Assembly: GCA_005239435.1 (NCBI GenBank) | Contig: SZNP01000004.1 | Location: 62,001 to 126,000, forward strand | Length of the DNA: 64,000 bases | Direction of reading: 5' to 3' | Source: Halorussus salinisoli | GTDB taxonomy: Archaea; Halobacteriota; Halobacteria; Halobacteriales; Haladaptataceae | In this document: positions 1 through 9,097 of the stretch, piece by piece | Layout of the letters: the number at the start of each line of letters is the position of its first letter | Position numbering within the stretch: the first letter of the stretch is position 1 | Translations under genes and position numbers: made by a program | The notes under the pieces: generated by a model | What the model was told of the DNA's origin: nothing | The model's database searches: none | What the model saw: only the letters and a program-made list of their open reading frames with translations

Positions 1-285
1 GGAAAGTGCAACTGCCTGAAGAAGATTTGACTAATCGGTCGACAATAGAAGGACGCTGGTAGAACTAATCGGGATGGTCGTTCTCACTCGCGTCGTGCCT
101 GCGTGGCTCGTTCCAACGGCTCCCGAACCTCACTCCATTTCTGGATTCGTGCGGAGCGACTGAAACGCTGTGACCGCCGTAATCACGTGTGCGATACACG
201 AGGGTGGTTGATTGAGAGGATGCACATAACGTGTGTAGATGGCGAGCCGTATGCTCTTGTGCAGCCATACCGTAATGACGCCACG

Positions 286-690
286 ATGACCGGAATTGCG
301 TTCGTCTGTGTCGGTAACGCAGGTCGAAGCCAGATGGCAACTGCACTTGCAGAGCGAGAGCGGGCTGAGCGGGGTATGGATGTGGAGATCATCACCGGCG
401 GTGTTGATCCGGCTCAGAGCGTCCATGACGAGGTTGTCAAAGCGATGGGCGAGATTGGTATCGACATCAGTGACCGGAAACCACGACAAATCACACCTAA
501 GGATATCGAAGACGTGGACTACGTCATAACGATGGGCTGTTCAGTCGAGCAATTCCGTCCGGACGACTGGGACGGTGAAAGTTACGTTTGGGAACTGGAG
601 TCCGCTGACACCCGTGATCAGCGTGATGAACTCAATCGTCGCGTTAAACAGTTCTTCGACGATCTCGAACAGCACAAAGGAGAACCGTAG
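286..690 (+). CDS. Low-molecular-weight phosphatase / arsenate reductase-like protein
   Basis: 134-residue protein of the low-molecular-weight protein tyrosine phosphatase / thioredoxin-type arsenate reductase fold. The P-loop CVGNAGRS (C-x5-R-S) lies about ten residues from the start, as expected for the catalytic Cys and phosphate-binding Arg. The acidic part of the fold includes DVDYVITMGC. The frame is open further upstream to position 103, but the family begins right before the first beta strand, so the ATG at 286 is chosen. Whether it dephosphorylates protein tyrosine or reduces arsenate cannot be decided: no arsR, arsA or arsB is adjacent. The next gene downstream is a broken anion transporter. 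Confidence 0.85.
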   Translation: MTGIAFVCVGNAGRSQMATALAERERAERGMDVEIITGGVDPAQSVHDEVVKAMGEIGIDISDRKPRQITPKDIEDVDYVITMGCSVEQFRPDDWDGESYVWELESADTRDQRDELNRRVKQFFDDLEQHKGEP

Positions 691-795
691 CACACCTCCA
701 TTTCCAATTGGGTGAGTCACAGTTGTACGTACGCGAAACCAATATTGGTTATTTTTGACCAGTGGGATAGCCAGATCTCGTTGCTGGACAGTTTA

Positions 796-1912
796 ATGTC
801 TTTCGAGGACTTGACCCGAAATAGTGGCGTTCTCAAGCGATTATTGGGGTAAGAATTCGGTCGGATTCTCCGTGGGTGAATTTACCGGGGCGATAGGGGA
901 TTCAGTTACGGTGTTCCCAGTGGTCGTCGCGATTGCTGCCCTTACGGAGCTCTCGCTGACCCACCTCCTTCTCGGGTTCGCAGTATTCCAGATCGTCTGG
1001 GGGCTCTACTACGGCCTTCCGGTATCGGTCGAGCCGATGAAGGCACTCGCCGCGCTCGTAATCGCAGGCGCTCTCACGGCGAGCGAACTCGCAGTCGCGG
1101 GTCTCCTCGCCGGCGTTGTTCTTCTCGTGGTTGGATGGACCGGTACGCTCGGTCGCATTGAGCTGTACGTGGGTCAGCCAGTAATTCGAGGCGTTCAACT
1201 CGGTGTCGGGCTCATTCTTCTGGAAACTGGCATTCAACTGAGCCTCGATGGGTTGACGCTCGCACTCCTATCGCTGGGCGTCGCAGCGGTCGTGATTGTC
1301 GCGGGCTATCAGAAAGCGAGTGCACTTGTCGTCCTCTGTGTCGGTGTCGTCTTCACAATGACACAAGTTGGCATCCCAGCACCACAGCTTCCTGTGTTTA
1401 CGATTCGCCTTCCGAGTCTGTCATCGGTCTCTGTGGCGACGCTCGAAGGAACGGTCGCGCAACTTGCAATGACTGTCGGAAATGCCGCTGTCGCCACTCG
1501 TTACTTCTCTCGGACTTCTACGACGCCGGTGTGTCTGCCGATGAACTCTCGACGAGTATGGGCGTGATGAATCTGTTCGCCATTCCGCTCGGGGCTATGC
1601 CAATGTGCCACGGAAGCGGAGGTGTCGCTGGAAAGTACGCCTTCGGTGCCCGAACCGCCGGAGCGAACGTGATTCTCGGATCGATTTACGCGGTTGCTGC
1701 TGTTCTGGCGGTCGGTATTGTGGCTGCATTTCCCCCTGCCGATGCTCGGGGTTGTCCTCGGTTTGATTGCTATCGAACTCGGGCGAGCAGGTCTCGACAC
1801 GGATCATTTGCCACTCACGCTTGGAATTGGATTGCTCGGCGTGGTGACAAACATCGGTATTGCGTTTGTGGTGGGTGCCCTTGGATATCTTCTCCTTGAG
1901 CACATGTCGTAG
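796..1912 (+). pseudogene. MOT1-type sulfate/molybdate transporter, broken by frameshifts
   Basis: Hydrophobic transporter spread over three reading frames. The first piece (from about 824) carries GEFTGAIGDSVTVFPVVVA and YGLPVSVEPMKALAAL, typical of the MOT1/SulP-like anion transporters. The second piece holds PMCHGSGGVAGKYAFGAR, the family's substrate-site signature. The third runs through LGVVLGLIAIELGRAGL to the end at 1912. The frame changes near 1498 and again at a run of five C at 1732-1736. The natural start is probably the ATG at 796, which runs into a stop after about 18 codons, so a third shift near 815-845 is likely. Function would have been import of molybdate or sulfate. Either a true pseudogene or several assembly indels. 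Confidence 0.8.
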
Positions 1913-2159
1913 TCACTTCTCGGGTCAAATCCCTCTGAATGAGAAACACGCAGTGTTTTCAACACAACATCGAGAAGTGTCAGATACCTAGGTTTCGACA
2001 ATGCCAACCATTCCACATTCTCCCCCGACCCATGGCCGGAAACCTACCACTGACTGAGATCTCAACGAAGCTGTTGTTGCTGGTCTGGAGAACTTTAAAC
2101 GGGAAATCCTTCTACATACACGTGAGATGATGCGAACAGCCGTTCTCCCCTCTGACTGG

Positions 2160-2978
2160 CTACCTCACCGGGTTCGCCACGGGGAGCAGTCCCGAGGAGA
2201 GTATCCGGCGAAGGAGGACAACGATACCGTTCTCCAGGCCGTTGGCGAAGATCGCCTGCTCGTGTGATTCGTCGTGGTCGGCGTCCGGGTAGAACGAACT
2301 GACCAGCAACGTCGTGCGGTCAACCAACAGCAGGCGGCTGATGGCAACCTCGTCGTCGCTCGCGGGCCCCAAGAGCCAGTCCAGTTCGGTTTCGAACACC
2401 TTCACGGATGGCATCTCGGTATCGAGCTTGGCGATGATCGCGTCCGTCTCGCCACCGATGATCACGTCCACGCCACGGTCGACCGCGTCGTGGAGCCGCT
2501 CGTACAACGCCTCCGTCAGGAGTTCCTCCTCGACGACCACCAGCACGATCTCCGAGTCGGCGTCCGCCAGCAGATTGTGTGTCCGGGCCTCGATTCCATC
2601 GTGGCCGGACAGCGTCCACACCTCCTGCATCCGGTCGCTGTCGTCGTCCTCCGGTTGGAGGTCGAGCGCTTCGAGGTGTGACTGAAGGGTGTCGATCCGC
2701 GTGTCGTACTGCTGACGCAAAATCGCGGTTGCCTCCTCGATGCTGACCGCGCGAAACTGCTTGGGGTTAGAGTGCTGCACTTCGACCAGCCCCTTTGACT
2801 CCAGCACGCGGACGGCGTCGTACACCCGGGTCCGAGGAACCTCCGACAGCTCGCTGATTTCCTTGGCTGTCCCCGTCGCAAGTTGGGTCAATGCCAGGAA
2901 AGACCGCGCCTCGTACTCTTTGAGCCCGAGGTCCTGCAACAGATTCACCGTCTTGGCTTTAAGTTGTTCCGCGGTCAT
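2160..2978 (-). CDS. TrmB-family transcriptional regulator
   Basis: 272 residues. The N-terminal winged helix (about residues 5-75) reads LGLKEYEARSFLALTQLATG, the classic TrmB helix-turn-helix opening, followed by RTRVYDAVRVLESKGLVEV. The rest resembles the PLD-like sensor half found in TrmB relatives. TrmB proteins sense sugars or other metabolites and act as repressors or activators. It stands alone between the broken transporter and a small zinc-ribbon gene on the same strand, so its target is not evident from context. Confidence 0.85.
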   Translation of the reverse strand: MTAEQLKAKTVNLLQDLGLKEYEARSFLALTQLATGTAKEISELSEVPRTRVYDAVRVLESKGLVEVQHSNPKQFRAVSIEEATAILRQQYDTRIDTLQSHLEALDLQPEDDDSDRMQEVWTLSGHDGIEARTHNLLADADSEIVLVVVEEELLTEALYERLHDAVDRGVDVIIGGETDAIIAKLDTEMPSVKVFETELDWLLGPASDDEVAISRLLLVDRTTLLVSSFYPDADHDESHEQAIFANGLENGIVVLLRRILSSGLLPVANPVR

Positions 2979-2990
2979 TAGATGGTCCTA

Positions 2991-3221
2991 TCATGCTTGA
3001 CTGGTTGAGAGGCCTAATTCACGCTCGGTCGGGATTTGGGTGACTGACTCTCCACACTTCGAGCAGGCGTCCATCTCCTCGCTAATGTACGTCGTCTCAC
3101 AGGCAGGGCATGAATACAAGGCTGTAGTGACTTCGTGCTCGGAGTTTTGACGAGAGGACTGTGGCTCGGTCTGTGTGCGCCCACCGAGTCGGGAAGGCCA
3201 CGAGTGGAGACGCCGGCTCAT
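2991..3221 (-). CDS. Small zinc-ribbon protein (rubrerythrin-like domain)
   Basis: Short protein of at most 76 residues with two CxxC pairs, CPAC and CSKC, about 15 residues apart, forming a probable zinc ribbon, followed by a conserved-looking tail ending ERELGLSTSQA. Similar tiny zinc-ribbon proteins are common next to haloarchaeal regulators. The first ATG in frame is at 3221; a TTG at 3245 is possible. An AT-rich stretch (3260-3300) upstream could hold the promoter. It ends 12 bases before the start of the TrmB gene and may be co-transcribed with it. Function unknown. Confidence 0.6.
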   Translation of the reverse strand: MSRRLHSWPSRLGGRTQTEPQSSRQNSEHEVTTALYSCPACETTYISEEMDACSKCGESVTQIPTERELGLSTSQA

Positions 3222-3396
3222 TGGGTTACGGCCATACCGTGGCAACGACGTACTAACGAATAAGCCCTTTTTACCATATAACCCTCATATTTGGAAAATT
3301 CAACCTAAACCATTTCTCGGTGGATATATTGAAACTCGGATGTGACCGAGAGCCTATAGACGCAGATGGATTTGAAAATTTCAAGCGATTCCCCGA

Positions 3397-3918
3397 CTAT
3401 CCTTGATCGGTGACCGACCCGTCGTCGGTGTCGTCCTCCTGATGCGCGTCGGGGCCCGTCCGTGGATAGAAGTGGTCCCATGACTGGACCTGCGTCTCGG
3501 AGATAATCTCGGAACTGTTGATCGTCATGCCCAAGCCCGCCAGTTCGTTGCGGATCTCTTCGATTTCCCTGACCGTGCCGGCGACGACCTCGACGTGGAC
3601 ATTCCGTTCGCCCCCAAGCAAATCGCGGGTGGTCACCACACCCTGAACGTCGAGAATCTGTTCGGCCAGCGATTCCAGCTCATTCGGATCGACCGTGCAG
3701 ACGAACATGACGTGGAGGGGGTAGCCCGCTTGCTCGTAGTTGATCTCGGGGTGGTAGCCCCGGATCACGCCCTTCTCTTCGAGTTTGTCGAGGCGATTCC
3801 GGACCGTCGTGGAGGTCACATCCACCTTCTCGGCGATCTCCGTATCGGTCTGACGGGCGTTGAGCTGAAGTTGGTGCAAGATGCTTCGGTCCACGTCGTC
3901 GAGTGGGTTGTCGTCCAT
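3397..3918 (-). CDS. Lrp/AsnC-family transcriptional regulator
   Basis: 173 residues. The N-terminal helix-turn-helix is LDDVDRSILHQLQLNARQTD...VTSTTVRNRLDKLEEKGVI, and an RAM-like sensor domain follows from about residue 65 (YPLHVMFVCTVDPNELESLA). The start MDDNPLDDVD at 3918 fits the family; the frame continues upstream into non-homologous sequence. Members usually bind amino acids and control their metabolism. The hydrophilic C-terminal tail (HQEDDTDDGS) is a halophile trait. No amino-acid gene lies nearby. Confidence 0.9.
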   Translation of the reverse strand: MDDNPLDDVDRSILHQLQLNARQTDTEIAEKVDVTSTTVRNRLDKLEEKGVIRGYHPEINYEQAGYPLHVMFVCTVDPNELESLAEQILDVQGVVTTRDLLGGERNVHVEVVAGTVREIEEIRNELAGLGMTINSSEIISETQVQSWDHFYPRTGPDAHQEDDTDDGSVTDQG

Positions 3919-4055
3919 ACTGTGTCCTTGGACGGGGCGACTGAAAAGTCCGCATGGGCCCTTCACTGGCAGAGAGTGAAGCAGTCCGTCCGATAACTTC
4001 GCAAGCATACGGATCGCCCGTTTCAGGCGTTTACAACTGAATCGAGCGCCCACAT

Positions 4056-4153
4056 TGTGCTGAATCTATCCTCTGTATCTTGCAAGACCGATACCAATAT
4101 GCCGAGAAGCTATCAGAAACGGTGTACTGTATAGAGGGCGCGTATCGGTCACT
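4056..4153. repeat. Dispersed intergenic repeat, inverted pair
   Basis: Left part 4056-4082 carries gctgaat and the core cctctgtat. The right part around 4124-4153 carries the core inverted (ctgtatagaggg). The same core recurs near 6375, 35419, 46478 and 55065. No ORF. Likely a small non-coding mobile or regulatory repeat. Confidence 0.5.
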
Positions 4154-4219
4154 GATATCTCAGCCGTTGGTGAGAAGACGAATTGGTAGAGACAGAGGAA
4201 CAAGATACTGCATCGGATC

Positions 4220-5236
4220 TTAGCGTTGTGATTCGCGGAGGATCAGCGGCTCGATGGCAAGTGTCCGTTTCGCTATGGTGACGACGCGAAGGACGTACGA
4301 AACGAACAGCATGAATGGAACGATCGTCACCGCAAACGCACCGCCCACGACGAGGATGATGTGATCGAGACCGAGTGTGCTTCCCGGGAACGTCCCCCCA
4401 TCGACGATTCCGACCATGATACCCGCAACAGCCAATGCCGGGACTGCAGCATAGAGAATCATCTGAGACAAGTCGATGAGTGCCCACTGGAAGTACAGCG
4501 TCTTGATGTGTTCGCGCGCCGGACCAAACAGAGACAGCGCTGTTTTGAGGTCGTCAAGTAAGCCGCGTTCTTCCTCAGTGAGGCTCTCTTCGTATTCGTT
4601 CGCGAGACGTTCAACTTGGAAGATTTTCCAGCTATAATTGAAATTCAGTGCGGCGAATAACACATCGAACGAGCCGAACTGCGCATCCTCAAGTTGGTCA
4701 CGGACCAGGTCAGCGTTCCCAGTGACGCTTTCAGCGAATTCATCGACCTCTTCTCGGAGGTTCTCGTTATTATTCTTGTCAATAGACTCTCGAAGAGCCG
4801 TCGCCCGTTGTGCCGTGATTCCGATGATCTGCCGGAGGAATTCGGATGGATCAGCAGGACTCGGAGATCCGATTAATTCTTCAGTAAAGTCCCGGACATC
4901 CATCGAACTGGCCATCCGCTCGCGTTGATCGCCGAGCGGGCCGTTCTCTTGGGAGAGGACGAGCTGACCGATCGTGACGACGAGTGTTGTCCCAGTCACG
5001 ATGACCGTGATCATCGTCGAGAACATCGTCTCGATCATGTCGCCGGACTCGATTTGCCGTGAAAACGGTGGATCGAGGACAGCGACGGCGATGACGAATG
5101 CGACGAACACTGCACTGGTCAGGACGCTGGAGACGAGAAGGCGGTTCGCGCGCAGCAGCAACCAGAGTTTAATCCGACTCTCGCCCGAGCGCTCACGCAT
5201 CGTGTTGGCCGTACTGATGTCGGTCTCGTCAGTCAT
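4220..5236 (-). CDS. Multi-pass membrane protein of unknown function
   Basis: 338 residues. Two membrane segments lie at about 33-55 (LLVSSVLTSAVFVAFVIAVA) and 70-92 (MFSTMITVIVTGTTLVVTIG), then a soluble helical middle, then two more segments near the C-terminus (AAVPALAVAGIMVGIV and IILVVGGAFAVTIVPFMLFV). I do not recognise an enzymatic motif. Its start overlaps the end of the DUF4177 gene upstream by four bases (5233-5236), so the two are translationally coupled. The DUF2270 membrane gene lies just beyond on the same strand, suggesting one unit. Confidence 0.7.
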   Translation of the reverse strand: MTDETDISTANTMRERSGESRIKLWLLLRANRLLVSSVLTSAVFVAFVIAVAVLDPPFSRQIESGDMIETMFSTMITVIVTGTTLVVTIGQLVLSQENGPLGDQRERMASSMDVRDFTEELIGSPSPADPSEFLRQIIGITAQRATALRESIDKNNNENLREEVDEFAESVTGNADLVRDQLEDAQFGSFDVLFAALNFNYSWKIFQVERLANEYEESLTEEERGLLDDLKTALSLFGPAREHIKTLYFQWALIDLSQMILYAAVPALAVAGIMVGIVDGGTFPGSTLGLDHIILVVGGAFAVTIVPFMLFVSYVLRVVTIAKRTLAIEPLILRESQR

Positions 5237-5439
5237 ACTGGCTCATCCGATTGGGCAGGTCGCTTGAAAACGAGATACTTGGTGCCGCCTCCTTCGTAGT
5301 CGATCGTCTCCACAAACTCCCAGCCATCTCCACCGAGTTGATTCAACTCTGCTTTCGGATCCTCTGCTTCTTTTTGGGTCTCATCGCGCGGCGGGCGAAG
5401 CGTCTCGTACTCCCAGCGGGTCGCCTCTGATTCGGACAT
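5233..5439 (-). CDS. DUF4177-like small protein
   Basis: 68 residues. The pattern RWEYETLRPP...LNQLGGDGWEFVETIDYEGG...YLVFKRP matches the DUF4177 fold: a short beta sheet with a central GWE motif. The start MSESEATRW at 5439 gives the family's normal length. It overlaps the following membrane-protein gene by four bases. Function unknown; often next to membrane proteins. Confidence 0.75.
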   Translation of the reverse strand: MSESEATRWEYETLRPPRDETQKEAEDPKAELNQLGGDGWEFVETIDYEGGGTKYLVFKRPAQSDEPV

Positions 5440-5512
5440 CACTCCTAGTAGGTACTGCAGCCCTCTATATCCCGTTCCACTACCGAGATGGTACATTATA
5501 CGGAGAACGGAT

Positions 5513-6232
5513 TTATCGGTCTGTCTCTTTCCAGTCGTCCGTGTCTCCTTCACGGAATTCACCCTTGGCATGGCGCTCGTGGGGCCAGAAGGTAACGCCC
5601 AGCAGTACGACGTAGAACACACCCACAACGGCAACCACAGCAATCCCGGGGATACGGGCGATTCCAGCGATTGTCAGCCAGTCTTGACGCGGCGCGAACG
5701 CGGTAATCCTGAAGACCCATGCGACCAATAGGACACTGAGCAGAGCAAGGTACACACGCCGGAGCCGGTTTGCGAGTGCTTCAAATACCGAGACTTTCAG
5801 CGTCGGCCTGCGATAGTCCCTGCTCAATTCTACCCGCCAGTCGTGGCTTTCGACACCTTCGGACGGATCGAGGGCGTTTGCGAACAGGTTCTCCTGGAGA
5901 AGCCGAACGCGCGAGCGAAAGACATCGTAGTCCCGGTACCGCCGTGCTTCGATGCCCAGAAAGATGGTGACGACAACGATACCGATCAGCAAGATGTAGT
6001 GTGGGTTATCAGCACTCGAAAACGCCCACGTCAAGATTGCTGCCATCAGCGTCACCGCCCACGTCGTCGTCTGGTCGAGGCGCTGGCGCCACGTCCCCAC
6101 TCGGTCTATCTCTCCGCGATAGGCGTGGGCCATCACCGAACCGAGTCCCGTACTGTCGTCAACCATTTCGCGGCCAATCTCCCGCTGGTCCGGTGCTGTT
6201 GGGTCGAACTCGTCGCTACTCGAATCGGTCAT
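5513..6232 (-). CDS. DUF2270-family membrane protein
   Basis: 239 residues. After an acidic N-terminus comes GLGSVMAHAYRGEIDRVGTWRQRLDQTTTWAV, the DUF2270 opening, then two close membrane spans (about 60-90), a soluble loop with YRDYDVFRSRVRLLQENLFA, and two more spans (about 160-220). The charged tail ends in DTDDWKETDR. Widespread in haloarchaea with no known activity. It lies 73 bases upstream of the DUF4177 gene on the same strand, so a three-gene membrane operon (6232 to 4220) is plausible. Confidence 0.8.
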   Translation of the reverse strand: MTDSSSDEFDPTAPDQREIGREMVDDSTGLGSVMAHAYRGEIDRVGTWRQRLDQTTTWAVTLMAAILTWAFSSADNPHYILLIGIVVVTIFLGIEARRYRDYDVFRSRVRLLQENLFANALDPSEGVESHDWRVELSRDYRRPTLKVSVFEALANRLRRVYLALLSVLLVAWVFRITAFAPRQDWLTIAGIARIPGIAVVAVVGVFYVVLLGVTFWPHERHAKGEFREGDTDDWKETDR

Positions 6233-6374
6233 AGGGGAGAGACATCTCCTCGCTCCATAAGCAGGTATGGTGACGGCGTACTCTGAGTGTCATGTACTGG
6301 AGAACATCATAACAGTACGCATCTCTAGTGATCGGCATATTCAGTGAAGACCGCTCGGAAGAAACGGAATCAGT

Positions 6375-6404
6375 TGCTGCATACATCCTCTGTATCTTGC
6401 ACGG
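6375..6404. repeat. Copy of the CCTCTGTAT dispersed repeat
   Basis: Reads tgctgcatacatcctctgta and continues ttgcacggt. It matches one arm of the inverted pair at 55065-55159. It lies in the divergent promoter region between the DUF2270 gene and the surface-protein gene. Confidence 0.5.
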
Positions 6405-6513
6405 TCCCATTGGACCTACCGATACGCTGCCAGAAACGGTGCTTCTCCCATGTCAATTTCTGTGGGTTCATTTCCCCTCGACATTGTTCCACAGAAGACT
6501 TTTGTCACGTCGT

Positions 6514-7740
6514 ATGAATCGACGAACAATGCCCTCCCCACGCCTCGCCTATCGAGTTCTCGCGTTCTGTGTTCTCATTTGTGTCTGTTTGGGTACCGCT
6601 ATCGCCTCGTTCGGAATAGTCCACGGGACGGCCAATACGACGATGGGGTGTTTCCCAAGCGTTGACTCGGTAGAGCAAGGAGAGGCTGTCGGAGACGTGG
6701 TTGACATCGAGATGCTGCTCTGTTTCACCGGCTCAGTCACTATCGAAGGTCCGGGGTACCACGGCAATGCGACACTCGGAGATGGACACCATTCCGGACA
6801 TGTAACACTACATCTAAACACCGATGTCAACGATTCAGCCGTCTTCAACGTTACCTCTGACCGACTCGACTCAGTCCCGATGAACGCGACCGGAGACGGC
6901 TCATTCGAATCTGGAACCTATACTGTCACAGTCCATGACGGGAGTGGAGACGTCGCTGATATAGTAACCTTCGAGCTCAGCAAACCTCGGGCCCGAACAC
7001 CGAATTCCACAAGTGACAACCTTACCGTGTATCGGACATCGAACACCAGCCTCGAAAGCGTTGAGAGTATCGAGGAGGCGATTGTGAACGGTACCATCGA
7101 ACCTGCAGACACCGTGGCTGTGGGAGAGACCCTTGTCGTAGTCATCGACTCTGAGCGACTCGCCGACACGATGAGTACCACCAACGGCTCGACCACTGCG
7201 AGGTTCTTCACGGCGCTCGACGGAGACGCAGAGTTCCGCATCATCCAGACGAACCCGACCACGATGGCGAATAGAAAGGTTGCGTCGATGGGTCCGAAGA
7301 ATGTGACGGTCTATCGTACTAGGTCAAGAGTGTACGCTGTTGTTGAGACAGGTAACCTTACGGTCAAGTATCGCCGTGTCCTTCGAAATACGCAATTCGA
7401 CAGCGGAGAGCGCTACGCAGTCCAATTTGGGTACGAACTCCCCGACGACTGGTCTCGGGGGACCGTCCCATCAAGTCCGATCATCGAGTTCCAACCACGG
7501 TCGCAACTGACGACAGAACAGTCGAGGTCCACAGAACAACTGCGAACATCAGCAACGTCAACTCGGGTAGAACCTGAAACGTCCATGGTAGAGAATTCGA
7601 CAACGACGACCGCTGAGCAAGTGACCATGAATGGAAAGGAGGGAAATCAGACTGGGACGTCTGGAGTACCGGGGTTCACGGGACTGATGACCCTCATCGC
7701 GCTAATTGGCTTTGCAGTACTGTGGTCTCAACGTTTATGA
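6514..7740 (+). CDS. Secreted surface protein with PGF-CTERM-like anchor
   Basis: 408 residues from the ATG at 6514 (another ATG lies at 6529). It begins with a signal peptide (YRVLAFCVLICVCLGTAIAS). The ectodomain is rich in Thr, Ser and N-x-S/T sequons. A stretch near the middle, PADTVAVGETLVVVIDSERL, resembles the BGTF-type surface domain of halobacterial cell-surface proteins. The end, GVPGFTGLMTLIALIGFAVL followed by WSQRL, has the PGF motif, membrane helix and basic end of an archaeosortase A substrate. It should therefore be processed and lipid-anchored at the outer face. Role unknown. Confidence 0.7.
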   Translation: MNRRTMPSPRLAYRVLAFCVLICVCLGTAIASFGIVHGTANTTMGCFPSVDSVEQGEAVGDVVDIEMLLCFTGSVTIEGPGYHGNATLGDGHHSGHVTLHLNTDVNDSAVFNVTSDRLDSVPMNATGDGSFESGTYTVTVHDGSGDVADIVTFELSKPRARTPNSTSDNLTVYRTSNTSLESVESIEEAIVNGTIEPADTVAVGETLVVVIDSERLADTMSTTNGSTTARFFTALDGDAEFRIIQTNPTTMANRKVASMGPKNVTVYRTRSRVYAVVETGNLTVKYRRVLRNTQFDSGERYAVQFGYELPDDWSRGTVPSSPIIEFQPRSQLTTEQSRSTEQLRTSATSTRVEPETSMVENSTTTTAEQVTMNGKEGNQTGTSGVPGFTGLMTLIALIGFAVLWSQRL

Positions 7741-8181
7741 GTGAACTACCTGGCGGATCGCCGTACTGGTCACTTCTGACGATATCCTTGATCTGCTTGA
7801 GCAGCCGTTGACGTTTAGTAGTGAGTCGATCATCGTGCGCTTGGTCGAGCCCATCATAAACCAATATATGCACTGGAGGTCGAGAGCGTTTCTCTGCGGT
7901 AGTTGGACCAACCATTGGTTATAAACCGGCAATTCGAACACCCTCGTTCAAACATGAACCGAACCAGTACCGATGGAATCTATATACATCACCTATTCGC
8001 TGAGCGCCTATTTGTGCATAGATCGCGTCTGGTGAATACATTCGCGTCGAACCCGGGCGGTTGCGTCTATATTGGCATGTAGAACCGCGACCGTGAGCAT
8101 CCCGACGAACGCTCCGTCGAGCGCCGAGACTTCCGACGGTGGTCGAAGGCGAGGCGGTCGCGTGGTCCGCTCTAATGCTCT
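7741..8181. other. Intergenic stretch with one gene remnant
   Basis: No convincing gene. At 8089-8173 one plus-strand frame reads DREHPDERSVERRDFRRW and more to a stop, with no start. A similar piece (DREHPDECIVERGEAPL) lies on the minus strand at 43538-43579. Both look like debris of the same haloarchaeal small gene. Confidence 0.35.
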
Positions 8182-8487
8182 CTACTTGGACCGGCTAGCC
8201 CGCAACTCGTATTGGAATTGACTTGCTTGGTCAAGCGTGGCACCCTGGACCTGAATTATCGCTTCTTGTTCGTTGAAGACAAGTGCAAGCCCGGTCCCCA
8301 CACCCATCGGGTAAAGGTTCGTGATCCCCGGGACTGGTCGGCAGGGAATGATAGAGCGCTCAAGGACGAGCGAGTTCGCTGCCCCTCCTCTCTCGTAAAT
8401 CTCAGCGAGTTGCCCCACGAATCCCGCGGTATTGGGGTCTCCAGTATCCACCCTCTCGCCGGTTGGTTGGCGATAGGACGATATCAT
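8182..8487 (-). CDS. Hypothetical protein, about 101 residues
   Basis: Possible CDS with normal haloarchaeal codon choice; starts at 8487 (MISSYRQPTG) or 8523. It contains TAGFVGQLAEIYERGGAANS and a hydrophobic beta-like stretch GVGTGLALVFNEQEAIIQV. I recognise no family. It runs divergently from the DUF7522-like gene, sharing a 125-base upstream region, which fits a small regulator or accessory, but nothing more can be said. Confidence 0.4.
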   Translation of the reverse strand: MISSYRQPTGERVDTGDPNTAGFVGQLAEIYERGGAANSLVLERSIIPCRPVPGITNLYPMGVGTGLALVFNEQEAIIQVQGATLDQASQFQYELRASRSK

Positions 8488-8612
8488 GCGGTATCTCGCC
8501 GACCGGCCGGATGCCAGTCTCACAGCCTACTTAGATTTGTGCATCTCCACTGGCCAACACTGCTGTTTAGTGGAAAGCTATTTAGAACCGGTTTCTGAAA
8601 GCACCTCGTACG

Positions 8613-8987
8613 ATGGAGCGAAACCCGGATAAGTTCGTCACCTTTCTCCAGCAGCGGGCTGGGCAATCTCTCCGCGCAGTCCGGTTCTATTCGGAAACTA
8701 ATCAGCGGTCTGTCTACGCACGGGACGACGTTCAACAGGAAATCTCCCAAACAGACATCGAGCAGATAGTCTCCCAAGCACGTCGGGAATTAATGGAACG
8801 AGCGGACGACCAATGGCAGTTCACCCATGGTGAGATGGAAGCTACAGTACGGATTTTCCAAAATGCCGTAATAATTAACCTCCTCAGTTCCGGAAACTTC
8901 GGGGTGTTGTTGTCTCTTGATGCGGAGATCGCCTCGCGCTTGCACTCGTTCATCTATGACTGTCAGTCCTGGTTAAGCGACGAATAG
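8613..8987 (+). CDS. DUF7522-like protein
   Basis: 124 residues with the pattern of a haloarchaeal family I remember as DUF7522: SVYARDDVQQEISQTDIEQI in the first half, then QWQFTHGEMEATVRIFQNAV, and a C-terminal DAEIASRLHSFIYDCQSWL. Such proteins are often found near DUF7504 genes and phototaxis-like regulators. The gene downstream is of the DUF7504 type, so the pair is probably functional together. Activity unknown. Confidence 0.7.
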   Translation: MERNPDKFVTFLQQRAGQSLRAVRFYSETNQRSVYARDDVQQEISQTDIEQIVSQARRELMERADDQWQFTHGEMEATVRIFQNAVIINLLSSGNFGVLLSLDAEIASRLHSFIYDCQSWLSDE

Positions 8988-9097
8988 CTCTGACCAAGAC
9001 TACCTGACGGAGACCGAGCTCTAAAAGTAAAAGCAAAGAACATTAGAGAAGTCTTAAGTAACGGTAGTGAGACGACCGAGTATAGTTGAGCTAGAGA

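Noticed and set aside
2274..2685. Plus-strand ORFs opposite the first TrmB gene
   Set aside because: They are antisense shadows of the TrmB coding frame.
4108..4125. Exact 18-base match agctatcagaaacggtgt with 40817-40834 inside the GIY-YIG-like gene
   Set aside because: At 40817 it is ordinary codons (ELSETVF) with no repeat context around it, so chance or a very short shared piece is likelier than an element copy.
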